Of a stretch of DNA of 64,000 nt, positions 15,172-27,737 are shown one piece after another. Position 1 is the first letter of the stretch. Every line of letters starts with the position of its first letter. The stretch spans positions 748,626 to 812,625 of the forward strand of contig CAJJDN010000008.1 of NCBI GenBank assembly GCA_905182985.1, read 5' to 3'. The notes below the pieces were generated by a model. That model saw nothing but the letters and a program-made list of their open reading frames with translations. It was not told where the DNA came from and did no database searches. Position numbers and translations under genes: made by a program. This stretch comes from Paramecium sonneborni (Eukaryota; Ciliophora; Oligohymenophorea; Peniculida; Parameciidae).

Positions 15172-18142
15172 TCATTCATCATATTCATCATCATCAACAA
15201 TAAAATTATTCATAGATCCTAAAGAATCTTCATCTTCTTTTTAACTTTTGGTATTTTTGGTTTATTTTTTACTTTATTTTTTAGATTGATTTTTAGTTTT
15301 TTTAGTTTTAGAAATAATTGCAATATCTTCTTTTTATTTTTCTTCTTCTTCTTCTTCAACTTCTTTTTAGAATTATTCAACTAATGGAGCCTCTTCTCCA
15401 ATTAAAGGATTATAATTTTCACTCTAAAATATGATAAAATATAGTATTTACTAAATATCTTTCTGTGTATTGTTATCTTTTGGATGCTTTTTCTTTTAGA
15501 ATGAAATGTCTTTTATTGTACATTTTAGTTAATTAAGTTTTAATCTAAGCATCAATAGTACTTAATAAATTATCTTTTAATGGATTAAATATTTAATTAT
15601 GAAGTTCTTCTTTTAATAAATCAGGAGTAATTCTATATTATTCCATAATTGAAACAACATTCCATACTGCATCTTTATCATTTCTAAGTATTTTTAATTC
15701 TAAATATTGTTTAATCAAATTAAATAAATATTTAGAATATAATTAAATATCAGATGTTAAATAAGTAATAGGAGCAAGTCTATTTTTTATAATATGATTT
15801 TCTCTTTTGATTTTAGATGCAGTAGAATTCTTTCCTAACCAAGAAGGGAATTTAGGAAAATCCATTTTATCTCCAACAATGGTTGATGGATATACACTAG
15901 ATAAGAATCCAAAAGATGGCATTAATGACCATTATTAATCTTTTCTAATTTTTTTAGATAGAATATCACCTTCAGCAATTAATTCTGCAGCTTTAGCAAT
16001 ATTATTTATATTCTAATGATTTGATAAAATGTAATTATCTTAAATAATAAGTGGAATTAGATCATAATCTAAGAAGAACATATCCATCATATCTCTAAGT
16101 GATAATTATTATCTTTAATTTTTATTTAATAAACTTAAAGCTGCATTAAATGTATTAAAAACACATACTTTATCTTTTTTAAATGAATAAGGTTTGATAA
16201 TATTGGTTTTTGATTATATTTTTTGTAATTCCAACATATTTATACATTATCTGATATCACAATCAAAACAAATAGCTAATTTTTCAAGATCTTCAAATGT
16301 CATATTGATATGTTCTTAATCACATATATATTTTAATCTTTTTGCAATAGATTTTGATTCTGGTTTTTAAAATTTAATACTATAACAATGATTTAACAAT
16401 GATTTTAATTTTTGATTGTCAATATCATTACAAATACAAACAATAGGAACTCTAGTAGATTTAATACATTCTATTAATGCTGATATTCCACCTCTATCTG
16501 AACCTGTCATTCCATCAACTTCATCCATAACAATTAAAAAGTTTTTGTTTGGTCTAAATAAATTCATTAATACACTATTATCAACTAAATCATTAAGAAT
16601 AGATCTTAAACTTCCTTTATTTCTTTTATCTGATGCATTATTTATAATTAATTTTAATCCTAATGCTTCACTTACTAATCTTACCATAGAAGTTTTACCT
16701 ATACCTGGAGGACCACTTATTATACAAGCTTTAGAACTATATTTAGAATAAAATTTTTACTTAATATTTCCAACAGGTTAAAATCTACCCATTTTTAATG
16801 GAATGAATTTCTTTTTTAATTTTTATTAATCTTCATTTGAATTTGGATGTTAAAATTTATATATCCAATCATTTAATTAAGTAACACTAGATTTATTATC
16901 TACTAAATCAGATAATGTTTATGGCATATATTTATCTGCCATACTTATATTCTTATTTTCATCTATTGTAAATTAATTTTTATTTTTTGAACCTGATTTC
17001 TTATATAATTTAGATAAATTTGAATCTGGAAATATTTAATCTAATCCAACTCCTATTTTATCTAATAACCAATCATTAACATCATCTTCTTTTATTATCT
17101 TTGTTCCTCTCTTTTTTGCTTCCTTATATTTATTACCTTCCTCACCTTTCCTTCCATCTTCTAATTTATCTGCAACTATTAGATAATTCGTCTTTCCTGA
17201 TACACTTCCAGTTACTTTTGCTCCATTATTCTTTAAAAATTATTCAAATTTATCTCTACTACAAATATTTAATAATCCACTTAATACTATTGTTAATCCT
17301 TTAAATAAATTAGGATCATTCTAAAATTCTTATTATTTCTCCTATTCAAATTACTACTACTTACTTTCTGATTGGATCACTTTTTATTATTAATTCTAAC
17401 TTTTATTTTCCCATGTAATATTTACACCTCCTTTCTTTTTTTTAACCTATCCTTATTATTATTATTATTCTATTTATATTTCAAAACTTTTCTTTATATC
17501 AGGTCCTAAATTCTTTGGTAATTCATTTTACTTTTTATTATCTAAATTAATCCTTTTTAATTATTCAACAATTTTATTTCCATTATCTGTATCTAAACTT
17601 GATTTCTATTATTATTATTAATAGTATTATTAATCTTATGCTTTCATCTATTTTTTATTATCTTTACTCTATTCTCTAATCTTTCTCTCTATTTCTAATT
17701 ATTCTTCTATATTTATATCATCAATATTTATATTATCATTTTAATTTTTATTAGAATCTTTTACTTTCTTTTATGAACCTTATGAAGGATTAATTAAAAC
17801 ATCTTTTCCAAAGAATGAAAATAGATTTGGTTAATTTGATTATCTTTAAGCGGATGGTTTCTTTTATGATTATATTTAATTTTATTGTTTATTATGCTTA
17901 GAATCATTTTAAGTACTAAACACATCTGATAATTATGGTGTCTCTTTTTCACTTCTTTATTATTGAGATTATTTTTAAACATTCTATTATTATTCATTTT
18001 ATTTTTATTATACATTTTTGCTTTTCTTTTCATACTTATAATTGTTAAGATTATACTCTTCTTCAATGTCTGATAGAATTTCTGTATGATTTGATTTACA
18101 ATCAGGAGAATTCTTTATTAACCTTTTTCTTGAATTACTCAT
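15172..18142 (-). CDS. RFC1: Replication factor C large subunit (clamp loader)
   Basis: The start is MSNSRKRLIKNSPDC. Around residue 100 a PCNA-binding PIP box reads QPNLFSFFGKD. A Gln-rich linker leads to a BRCT domain near residues 275-355 (GLTIVLSG, AKVTGSVSGKTNYLIVA). The AAA+ module near residue 475 has Walker A GPPGIGKTSM, the family motif NNASDKRNKGSL and Walker B LIVMDEVDGM, followed by an RFC1-type C-terminal helical domain. The protein ends in an acidic tail (DSLGSMNNFIVDDDEYDE) at TGA 15172-15174. RFC1 is the A subunit that loads PCNA on primer ends in the nucleus. Domain order and length (nearly 1000 residues) fit the family. Only 30 nt separate its start from the stop of the next gene upstream on the same strand. 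Confidence 0.93.
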
Positions 18143-18172
18143 ATTTTATTAATTATTTATAATCATTCTTAA

Positions 18173-21100
18173 ATTTCTTCATTTTAATTATTAAAATGTA
18201 ATTCTGTTTCACATAAATATATTTACCATGCTATTAATATTGGTTTCTTTTATTCAGGATTACTCACTATATGATCATCTAATACAGATAAAATTTCAAG
18301 CCATTTTGTTTTTTATTCTTCATTCATTCTTGATTAATTTATCTTATTCAATTAATTTTAATATTCAAAACCCCAATTCTCTCTCAACAATCCAAATTTC
18401 TATTCCACTTCTTCATTATCTATTATTATTTATAATATATTTATACTTTAAACATTTAAAAAATTATTCTAAGAATTATCACTAAATATATCCAATTCTA
18501 AACATAAAATTGAAAAGCGATCAAATGATAAATATTTCTCTCCATCACATACTAGATCTGCATTTTCTTAAAATTTGCTCTATAGTTTAACTTAATCATA
18601 TTTCTTATTCTCTATATATTTATTTAAAGTTAACCACTCCTCTAAATTACACATACCATTTCCATCTAAATCGCTTGCATTAAATGCATTTATTACAAAT
18701 GTTTAAATACTTTATACATTATCTCTAAATAATCTTAATACTTTTAACATCATCTAATCAAAATCTAATACTCCATCTCTATTTTATTAAGATACATCTT
18801 TCTCTACTATTGAATCCAATTCCTTTCTTAGTTAAATGTATTTATCTTATGATTTAAAATAATACAAAGATTCCAAATAAGCTAATGCTCTTATATAAGG
18901 AACTAATTATTGACTATTTGCTTCATTATTCTTTATTGTTGTTCCATAATTTGTCATACTATTAATTAAATCCAATGCTTCTAAATACTTTTTCTATTCT
19001 TCCAAACTAAAATTAGAACTATCTTCTAATAATCCTAAAAACCTTGCAAAAACATTTACTCTCACTATTGCAATATTTTTTTATATTGATATTAACAAAA
19101 TCAAAAATTTTTACTCCGTTACTTTTGTATATCCAAATTATTTCAAATAATAATTATATATAAATGATGCCATATCTTAATCTTTTAATAGCTTATTTTC
19201 CTTCTAACTTTATAATTTTTCTTAGTAGAGGGTTGTAATATATTTTAGAATCAATTTTATAGGAATTACATTTGATATCTATCCAAATTTTTTCTACTTT
19301 ATTTTTTCAATTAAAAATTTAGATTGATTCTTTTGAAAATCATATGAAATTGTAATCTAAAATATAATCAATTTACATACTCTCTATCCTAATTATGGTT
19401 CTTTTCCTACCGTTGTTGCTTAAACTTCTTTTTATTTACTACCACTAACTGTTTTAGTATCAGCACATTTCGTCTAATTATTCTCCACTATGTCATTTTC
19501 AGAGTTAATTTTATCTATTTTAACTAATTGCATTTTTCCTTTTAATTCACTAATATTTAGTTTTAACTATAAATTTTCACTCTCTAGTTTTTAATTCAAT
19601 TTACTAATCCCATCAATACTTTAATAATTCTCTTATAATTATTAACTTAATTCTTCAATTTAATTATTCAATTAAGTAATCCTAAATTTTTAGAAATTTA
19701 TAAATTGCACTATTTATTTTTATTTAAATTCTTATGGTCTATGTGTTGACTATTTCAAGGATTATCTATGTACTATAGATTATCTTGTAGTTTATTGAGA
19801 TTATGGTTTGATATTTTTGAAATCTAAATAATTTATTATGGTTACCACTAGATTTTATTGAAGAATCAGATAATATATCATAATTTAAAGGAGTATTTGT
19901 ACCTTCAGTTTAATTTTAAACTATTTCATCTAAATTAATTTAATAATCATTTTATTAATTAAAATTATTAAACTCCAAAGCCAAATTAATAGTTTCTTAT
20001 GAAATATCATCATATTTATATTCAATTAAACAAAGATCTGTTTAAGCAACTGAATCTTTTATAAAATTACTTAATAAATCAAATTCTACTTAAATTTCTA
20101 CAGATCTAACTTCAATTATTTTCTCTTAATTCATTTCAATTTAATTTAATGAATAACTATCTTGATTCAAGGTGTTATTAGATGAAAGAGATTTCTTACT
20201 TACTTATTATTATTAGATAATTAATTAATTTAATTAAGTCATGGATTTATCCTTTCCTAAAGGAGATTCCGATCCTTTACTTTATTTTTTATCAGAATTA
20301 ACTAATTTTTAAATTTTACTTTCATAAAACTATAATTTAATCTACAAGGCTTGGTTATCTATATCAATTAATCTATACTTTTTTGCTTTATTCTCAAATT
20401 CAAAATTTTTTTATTTTAACTATTTAATTAGATTTCTTTCATTATTTAATTAATCCCTCTATTCTGCCATAATTTTAGAACTCTCCATTTTAATTCTACT
20501 ACATTCGTTTTTTAATTCTTCTATTTGCTCTCTCAAATACATTATCTCAATTTTTTATTATTTAATTATTCCTTCTAATTCAGTATTCTAATAGATTTCT
20601 GATTATTTAAATGTGTTTGCTTATAATTTATATATACCCATATGATTTAATTGCACTTCTCTCATAAAAATCTAAAATAATTATGCTAATTCTTTAAAAT
20701 CTTCTAATAATTACGATGTTATAAATAATTCCATTTTAGATAATACCTCTTATTTGTTTAAACCATTAATCGAAGCTAAAAATTATTTTTCTGCTTCTTT
20801 TATCAATTATCTTTTGTTTTCATCAGAATTTATTGTTACTCCTTTTTCAAATGGAACTACAGTTGCCAATTTCCTTTAATATGTTGTTCCAGATGGTTTT
20901 ATTTTAAATCCAGAAGAATTCTAAGTATTTCTTAATTAATTTTATGATTATTTATTTCTCTGATCTAAAAATTAAAATGTTGCTATCAAATATTATTTAA
21001 ACCTTACATTATCGATTTCTTGTTTATTCTAAAAACTCTGTCATAATTTTTTTACAATTCTAACCTCCTCTTTCATTTTCACACAAGCTGGTATTATAGT

Positions 21101-21212
21101 GACTTCGAGATGTTTAACTACCAATTTTATAGGTTTATTATCTCTGAATAGATCTACTAGAACTAGCTCCAAATAGAGATTTATCATTTAGATAACCATT
21201 TCTATCCATCAT
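18173..21212 (-). CDS. Large coiled-coil protein with C-terminal EF-hand
   Basis: The start is MMDRNGYLNDKSLFGASSS; a 25-nt intron (donor GTAAGG) near residue 60 joins it to SGFKIKPSGTT. The central region is Gln/Glu/Lys-rich coiled coil over several hundred residues (e.g. EIMYLREQIEELKNE). Near residue 830 a canonical EF-hand loop is seen: DLDGNGMCNLEE, with acidic residues at positions 1, 3, 5 and 12. A degenerate second hand (VCDGEKYLSFDRFS) follows. The end is at TGA 18173-18175. Total is about 1000 residues. Probably a calcium-binding structural protein of cortex or cilia; this is inference from architecture. Confidence 0.75.
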
Positions 21213-21805
21213 TTTCCTAGTTTAACTAAATTAAAATATTTCTAATTATCATATTAAATTATTTTAAGATATTTCTAATTTTAGTGAATGCTTCAATCTT
21301 CAAAAATTCAACTAAAAATGCTTTAATATAGACTTTTTAGATTTAATATACATTTTTAAATTGAATAAAATTTATTTACTTATAAAATTATAAAGATATC
21401 TTTGATTATCAATCTTTTGTATTTTTATATTTATTAAGATGAATCATAAAAATACACACCGATATAGATTTTCAATCCTTTCAATAATTATTATATTATT
21501 TTTTTGTTAAATTAATAATTAATAAACACTTTTTTTAAGAAAATATTTTTCTATTTATATTTTATTTATTTTAACTCTATATTTATTTGTTTTTGCTGAG
21601 AAATAATTTAAATATATATCATAAAATAATTATCTAACAAATTTTAATATATGAAACAAAATCTAAATAAGATTTTTGATTTTTCTCATGATTGCTATTT
21701 TAATGAAACTAAATTTTCCTCTTCTTATTAGCCTAAAGTGAGCTTTTAAAAAAATAAAATAAATTCAATCTACTAATATTCAAGGAGAAAAAATTATATA
21801 ATCTA
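21213..21805. other. Intergenic, no feature seen
   Basis: AT-rich spacer upstream of the EF-hand gene. No consistent coding frame; it ends at the remnant of the phosphatase-like gene. Confidence 0.5.
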
Positions 21806-21961
21806 TCAATAATTACTAGAATTCTTTAAATTATTAAGTAATAATGTTAAAATAAATTTGAAAACCTGTTAATTTGTTAAACTTTTAATTATCGTCTTTC
21901 TTAAATTAATGTTTGAAGATCCATCCTTCACTTTTATTGCTCCCATGTAATCATAATTCAT
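21806..21961 (-). pseudogene. Truncated 5' end of the phosphatase-like gene
   Basis: The first 14 codons (MNYDYMGAIKVKDG) are identical to those of the gene at 2644. Homology then stops abruptly, and the frame runs into unrelated sequence (SSNINLRKT...) to TGA at 21806-21808. The upstream non-coding sequence also resembles that of the 2644 gene with many small differences. It marks one edge of an old duplicated block. Confidence 0.7.
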
Positions 21962-22159
21962 TTAACTTTTTTATTAATTTAATAAAATTATATATGAATT
22001 AAATTAAATAAAAAGCATTTTAATTCACTATTTATATAAATAAACTAAAAAAATAATTACAAAAATATATCAAAATATTGTATGAATTTTATTCAAATAA
22101 AGAGAAGTTATAATGAATTTTCACAAAGAAATAACTCCAAACCAGTTGAATTATACATA

Positions 22160-22565
22160 TTGAAAATTCAAATCAAGAATTATCTATTAGAAATACAACT
22201 AATTTTATAAAAATATTCATATCAATTTTATGAATAAATTTATGGATTCAATTTCTTCTAATATATATTATTTATTCATTATTTATAAATGAGAAGAATA
22301 AAAAATAACAAATATCTTATTCTCTTATCTTTTATCTATTCTTTCAACTAGTTTAAACCTTTTATTATGTAAAACATTTGTAATTTCAGCAAAAGTATTG
22401 CTTAAACTAAAAATATCAATTGTTATTTTTTGTGTAAATCTATGAATTAGAATTTTTCTTATTTTAATAAGTTATTAATTAAACTTCAAAACTGAATCAA
22501 ACTTAAAAATTATTTTATATACTGAAGCATTACATAACTAATTTTTTAATTGGAAAATTGAACGT
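22160..22565 (-). CDS. 3' part of helix-turn-helix gene, cut by an N
   Basis: This stretch matches the 3' part of the gene relic at 1490-2416 and its inverted copy, and lies next to the N at 22566. Its 5' partner is probably the exon at 25651-25825, on the far side of the inserted 3.1-kb block. The reading frame includes IDIFSLSNPFAEITNVFHN-like sequence. Gene integrity cannot be judged because about 0.5 kb of the middle is missing or replaced. Confidence 0.4.
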
Positions 22566-22566
22566 A

Positions 22567-23008
22567 NCTGGTCTTCTATTATGCATATATTATAATGTTT
22601 TATAAAGAGTCCATCTATATTTCTTCATTAAATAAACACATAAAACTGCCACTGATCTATTGTGTCCTTTTGCAGAAAGAACAATAATGCTCTCCCCATT
22701 AATCAAAGCATCATCAATAAATTTTATTGCAGCATTTATACTTTCATCTGATTAAAAAATTATCTAAATAATTTTAAAAATTACTTATTGGTCATTATCT
22801 GCCCATGGATAAGACATATAAACTATTCCTATTGATTCCCAATGATTTGGTATAGATTTTGATGCACAATTCATTATCCTTGATACTTTATTTGTAACAA
22901 TAAATTCCAGATCCTAATTAAATCCTAAATATATACTTAAGATGCAAATTAATCCCCTAAAAATACTCCATCCTTCACTTTTATTGCTCCCATGTAATCA
23001 TAATTCAT
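22567..23008 (-). CDS. Second copy of the phosphatase-like gene, 3' truncated
   Basis: It carries the start MNYDYMGAIKVKDGVFLGD and the Cys-less loop LSAKGHNRS as at 2644, then is cut by the N at 22566 within YKTLQYMHNRRP. The Ser-for-Cys change is therefore present in both assembled copies. Confidence 0.8.
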
Positions 23009-24257
23009 TTAACTTTTTTATTAATTTAATAAAATAATATATGAATCAAATTAAATAAAAACTATTCATTTTAATTCACTATTTCTATAAATAAACTAAC
23101 AAAAATATAACAAAATATTGTATGAATTTTATTCAAATAAAGTTATTATGAATTTTAAAATGAATTATACATATTGAAAATTCAAATCAAGAATTATCTA
23201 TTAGAAATACAACTAATTTTATAAAAATATTCATATCAATTTTATGAATAAATTTATGGATTCAATTTCTTCTAATATATATTATTTATTCATTATTTAT
23301 AAATGAGAAGAATAAAAAATAACAAATATCTTATTCTCTTATCTTTTATCTATTCTTTCAACTAGTTTAAACCTTTTATTATGTAAAACATTTGTAATTT
23401 CAGCAAAAGTATTGCTTAAACTAAAAATATCAATTGTTATTTTTTGTGTAAATCTATGAATTAGAATTTTTCTTATTTTAATAAGTTATTAATTAAACTT
23501 CAAAACTGAATCAAACTTAAAAATTATTTTATATACTGAAGCATTACATAACTAATTTTTTAATTGGAAAATTGAACGTATAATTTTATTTACCTATAGT
23601 TAATGATGTAATTCTTTCAGAATTTTAGTTATCTTGAGCTATTTTATAAGATACTTTCGTAATTGCTAAAATTATTTATCCTTTATTTAATATCATTTAA
23701 TTTTCAAGAGAAATAACGTTAAATTTTAAATTTTTAAGGTGACTATTTCAATTATTTACATCATTTTTATAGTAGATGTTTTTAGGAGACAGCTTAAAAA
23801 TTAATCTTCTGATTGAACAATAAGAAATAATCTATTTCTTCAGAAATAATATTGTTATTAGAATTGATTTAAATATTTAGTAATATTGTTTGTAGATTTA
23901 TTATTATTATAAATAAATAAAAATAATACTCAAATTTGATAAATAATTAAGAATTAAGTCCTCATAATATAATTTCTAATTAATCATTTAAATCTTATTA
24001 ATCGATTTTAATCTGTTTCATCAAGTTCTATAAGATTCTCTCATTATCTTTTAAAATTTTATCTGTTTGATTCAAAATCTAATTCTGGCAATACAGATGA
24101 AATTTGTGTACAAATTCCTTTTTCAATTCAATTTCATATTTGTTGATGATGATAATTTATATTATAATGTAATAAGATTTTCAATAATTAAAGAAAAAAA
24201 TTGGGATGAAAAAATAAAAATTGATCAATTATGTTGAATAATGATTTATCTAATAAT

Positions 24258-25649
24258 TCATGATTTCGGATCATATTTGTTTTATAATTTCTTTAAGAGA
24301 TCATCAACGTTAGATGCTTACTCTTATTATTTAGGTTATTCTTGGAATTCCTAATAATGATAAGAAAATAAAACCTTTTCGTTGATTCCTGAGATAATCA
24401 TTTATTAGACTTATTCCTCAGCTTTTTTTGCTCTTGCTTTAAATGATTCTGCCTCTTCTTTATATTTATTCATTTTGACTTTCATTTATTCAATTTAATT
24501 ACTCTATTAAATAAATAACAAAAAAGATACTTAAGATTCAAGTTCTCTAACTTTTTTTTCTAATTCTATATTCTTTTATAATTATTATTCATATTATGCT
24601 TTCATGAATGCATATCTTTCATCTGACAACTTCAGTTTATGTTACATAGATTAAAGTTCTTAGTTAGCTTATCCAGATTTCTTCATTAATTCAATAGTTG
24701 ATAGATGTTCATTGATTTCTTGCTATTTCTTTTAATTTTCAAATTCTAAATTTTATATTTTGGTCTCTTTTTCTTTCATTTTATTATTCAATGCTTCAAC
24801 TAATTTACTATTAGTATTATCTCCTTGTAAGAAATCTTTAACGATAATCTGAAATTATTAAATTTGATAGTACTGAATCAGGTCTTGAAAAACTGTAGAT
24901 TTAATCATTGGTAAAGGCCAATTTTCCATCTTTTTATAGATTTTCAATTTCTGGATTTTTAACAATTTTTTTTTCCTATTACACGGTCAAAGAAGTCGGA
25001 ATTTTAACATGTTATGTATTTTCTAATATATGTCTGATGATTACAAACAATCCATTAATGTTCTTTAATTTATTAACAAGTAAATCTTTTTCCTGGTTCT
25101 TTGACTAATATTTTTTTAATAAGATCTTATGCTAAAGGTGGAAATGTAGGAGGAAATTAAAATCTTAAATTTATTATATTGTCTTTTGTAGTTTTTTCAA
25201 CAAAGGTTTAATTATTTATATTAATTTATGGAGCAAATGGACTTAAACCAGTTAATAATTCAAAACATAAAACACCCATAGCCCATATATCTACTGAATG
25301 ATCATGTTATCTAGATTTTTCTAACATTTCTGGAGCTAAATAGTCTAAAGTTCCACAAAATGTTTATCTTATTTCATTTGGCTTTAAAAAATTAGACCAT
25401 CCAAAATCGGCTAATTTAATATCTTATTTTTCATCTAAAAGTAAATTCTCTGGTTTAATATCTCTATGCACTATATTTTTAGAATGGATATTTTCTAAAG
25501 CAAGACATGATTAAAGTATAAACTTAGCTGAAGTTTTTTCATCAAATTTCTTTTATGGTTATTTCCACAAGACTGCATATAATTAACCCTAAAAATTATC
25601 TAATCATTTACTCCACCGACAAATTCTAAAATCAAATACACATTTATAT
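24258..25649 (-). CDS. Second copy of the truncated Aurora-like kinase
   Basis: Reverse-complement copy of 1-1392, with the same truncation point in the N-lobe, the same introns and the same coiled-coil tail ending at TGA 24258-24260. It is probably an assembly duplicate, not an independent gene, because it stops at an N exactly where the window-start copy stops. Confidence 0.8.
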
Positions 25650-25650
25650 N

Positions 25651-25825
25651 CTTTTTCAATCCAATTCATTATTGTTGATGATGATATATTATATTATTAT
25701 GCCATAGCTTAAATTCTTAATTTTGATGGTTTTGGTCCTAATTTTTTTAAAACCATAACTTTTTAGTCAAATGTTAAATGTTTCTTTTTGGCTCCACCAT
25801 TTTTATGATAATTTTGTTTTTTCAT
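25651..25825 (-). CDS. Helix-turn-helix protein, N-terminal exon, cut by an N
   Basis: A clean start, MKKQNYHKNGGAKKKH, then LTFDQKVMVLKKLGPKPS and AMAQQYNISSSTIMNWIEK. A first helix, then a helix ending in a hydrophobic/Gly turn before a recognition helix (ISSSTIMNWI), resembles the CENP-B-N / Psq class of helix-turn-helix found in pogo-like transposases and proteins derived from them. The basic N-terminus fits DNA binding. The gene runs into the N at 25650; its continuation is likely 22160-22565. Confidence 0.55.
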
Positions 25826-25929
25826 TAATAAATATAGAGAAAATTATTGATAACCAGATTTTCAATAAATAAAGAAAAAAATTGGGATGAAAAAATAAAA
25901 ATTGATCAATTATATTGAATAATGATTTA

Positions 25930-26312
25930 ATTAGTATTCATGATTTTGTTTTTTATAATTGTTTAAAGTGATCATCAATGTTAGATGCTTATTCTTATTA
26001 ATTAGGTTATTCTTGGAATTCCTAATAATGATAATAAAATTTGATTTCTGAGATAATCTTTTTTTAAACTTATTCTTCAGCTTTTTTTGATTCTGCCTCT
26101 TCTTTATATTTATTCAATTTAATTACTCTATTAAATAAATAACAAAAAAGATACTTTACTCAAATTCTCTAATTTATTTTTCTAATTCTATATTCTTTTA
26201 TAATTGTTATTCATATTATGCTTTCATGAATGCATATCTTTCATCTGAAAACTTCAATTTATGTTACATAAACTATAATTCTTCTTTAGCTTATCCAGAT
26301 TTCTTCATTAAT
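25930..26312 (-). pseudogene. Out-of-frame coiled-coil remnant of the kinase paralogue
   Basis: The sequence follows the coiled-coil tail of the kinase at 1-1392 (KLSDERYAFMKAQYEQ there, KFSDERYAFMKAQYEQ here) with many small deletions. It is separated from its kinase domain by an approximately 380-nt deletion that also shifts the frame, so translation would end at 26313 before reaching it. Confidence 0.65.
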
Positions 26313-27234
26313 TCAAAATTCTTTAATTTATTAACAAGTAAATCTTTTTCCTGGTTCTTTGACTAATATTTTTTTAATAAAATCTTATGCTAAAGGAGGA
26401 AATTAAAATCTTAAATTTATTATATTGTCTTTTGTAGTTTTTTCAACAAAGGTTTAATTATTTATATTAATTTATGGAGCAAATGGACTTAAACCAGTTA
26501 ATAATTCAAAACATAAAACACCCATAGCCCATATATCTACTGAATGATCATGTTATCTAGATTTTTCTAACATTTCTGGAGCTAAATAGTCTAAAGTTCC
26601 ACAAAATGTTTATCTTATTTCATTTGGCTTTAAAAAATTAGACCATCCAAAATCGGCTAATTTAATATCTTATTTTTCATCTAAAAGTAAATTCTCTGGT
26701 TTAATATCTCTATGCACTATATTTTTAGAATGGATATTTTCTAAAGCAAGACATGATTAAAGTATAAACTTAGCTGAAGTTTTTTCATCAAATTTCTTTT
26801 ATGGTTATTTCCACAAGACTGCATATAATTAACCCTAAAAATTATCTAATCATTTACTCCACCGACAAATTCTAAAATCAAATACACATTTATATCATCT
26901 TCAAAATGATTATACAATTTTAATATGTATGGATGATTAAGTGAATACATAATTTTTACTTCATTCTACATTTACTCAACCATATTTGTTTTCTTTAGCA
27001 TAGCTTTCTCAACTATTTTGATAGCATATATAATATTATTTTTCTTATGTGTCACTTTCTTAACCACTCCAAATGCCCCTATTTGAATTCATAAAAATAT
27101 ATATCAATACCCTAGCCTAATATTTTTAACTCTTCGAAATCTTCTCTCTTAGATTCAGGTTCCCAACCTGCTTATACTGTTGGAGATAAAAAGAATAATC
27201 TCTCTCTTACTTTATTAAGAACAGGTGATGCCAT
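26313..27234 (-). CDS. Aurora-like kinase paralogue, truncated after the kinase domain
   Basis: A complete N-terminus: MASPVLNKVRERLFFLSP, glycine loop LGQGAFGVVKKV (split by a 32-nt intron), YAIKIVEKAMLKK, VYLILEFVGG. It continues with the same HRD, DFGWS and CGTLDYL motifs as the window-start kinase. A 12-nt in-frame deletion changes FPPTFPPLAQ to FPPLAQ. After QQIKEF a deletion brings in TGA (26313-26315), so the last helix of the kinase fold and the coiled coil are lost. The core of about 480 nt appears identical to the copies at 1 and 24258, while the flanks diverge. It could be a short active kinase or a young pseudogene. Confidence 0.75.
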
Positions 27235-27737
27235 ATTATTTATAAATTATAAACTTATTAAATTTTGAATTTCATATTACAGTTATCCTAGGCTTCTAAA
27301 TTTAATAGAATTATTCTATAAATATTAACCATTCTATTATTGTCTTCTAAATCAACTTTAAATTAATCATCATTTAATAGTAATCTAATCAATAAAAATA
27401 AAATTAAATATCATTGACATGATTCGGATTATAATTAGAAAATATTATTAGAATAGTGTAAATATGTATCTGATTTTTCATGATGGTTGAAGTTAATTGT
27501 TTTAAGAGATAATTTTAAAAGAAATTCGATAACTTGAATATGAATTACTTAAATTCAATGTTTATAATTAATATAAAATATTAATTCAATTAATAAGATA
27601 TTTTTTATTAAATAATAATGATTAATGTATTGTATTTTGATATTTCTTGATAACATTTTAATGTAATATTCATTATTTTTAATTCAAACTGATTTTAAGA
27701 CTGAATGGGATGTACCATGTAGAAATAAAAGAATAAG
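27235..27737. other. Intergenic, no feature seen
   Basis: AT-rich divergent spacer between the kinase paralogue (-) and a small gene (+). No supported gene or repeat. Confidence 0.5.

Larger units (their letters stand above)
22567..25649 (-). repeat. Inverted near-identical copy of bases 1-3083, bounded by Ns
   Basis: Position p of the window start corresponds to about 25650-p here. It contains partial copies of the phosphatase-like gene (22567-23008), the decayed helix-turn-helix gene (about 23230-24160) and the 5'-truncated kinase (24258-25649). Both ends abut a single N (22566 and 25650), and the right end stops at the very base that begins the window. Most of the block looks identical to 1-3083, but the part matching about 2250-2420 differs and instead agrees with 22200-22370. 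Confidence 0.92.

Noticed and set aside
16416..16751. Open plus-strand frame of 111 codons
   Set aside because: Antisense to the RFC1 AAA+ domain, whose minus frame has clear Walker A and B motifs.
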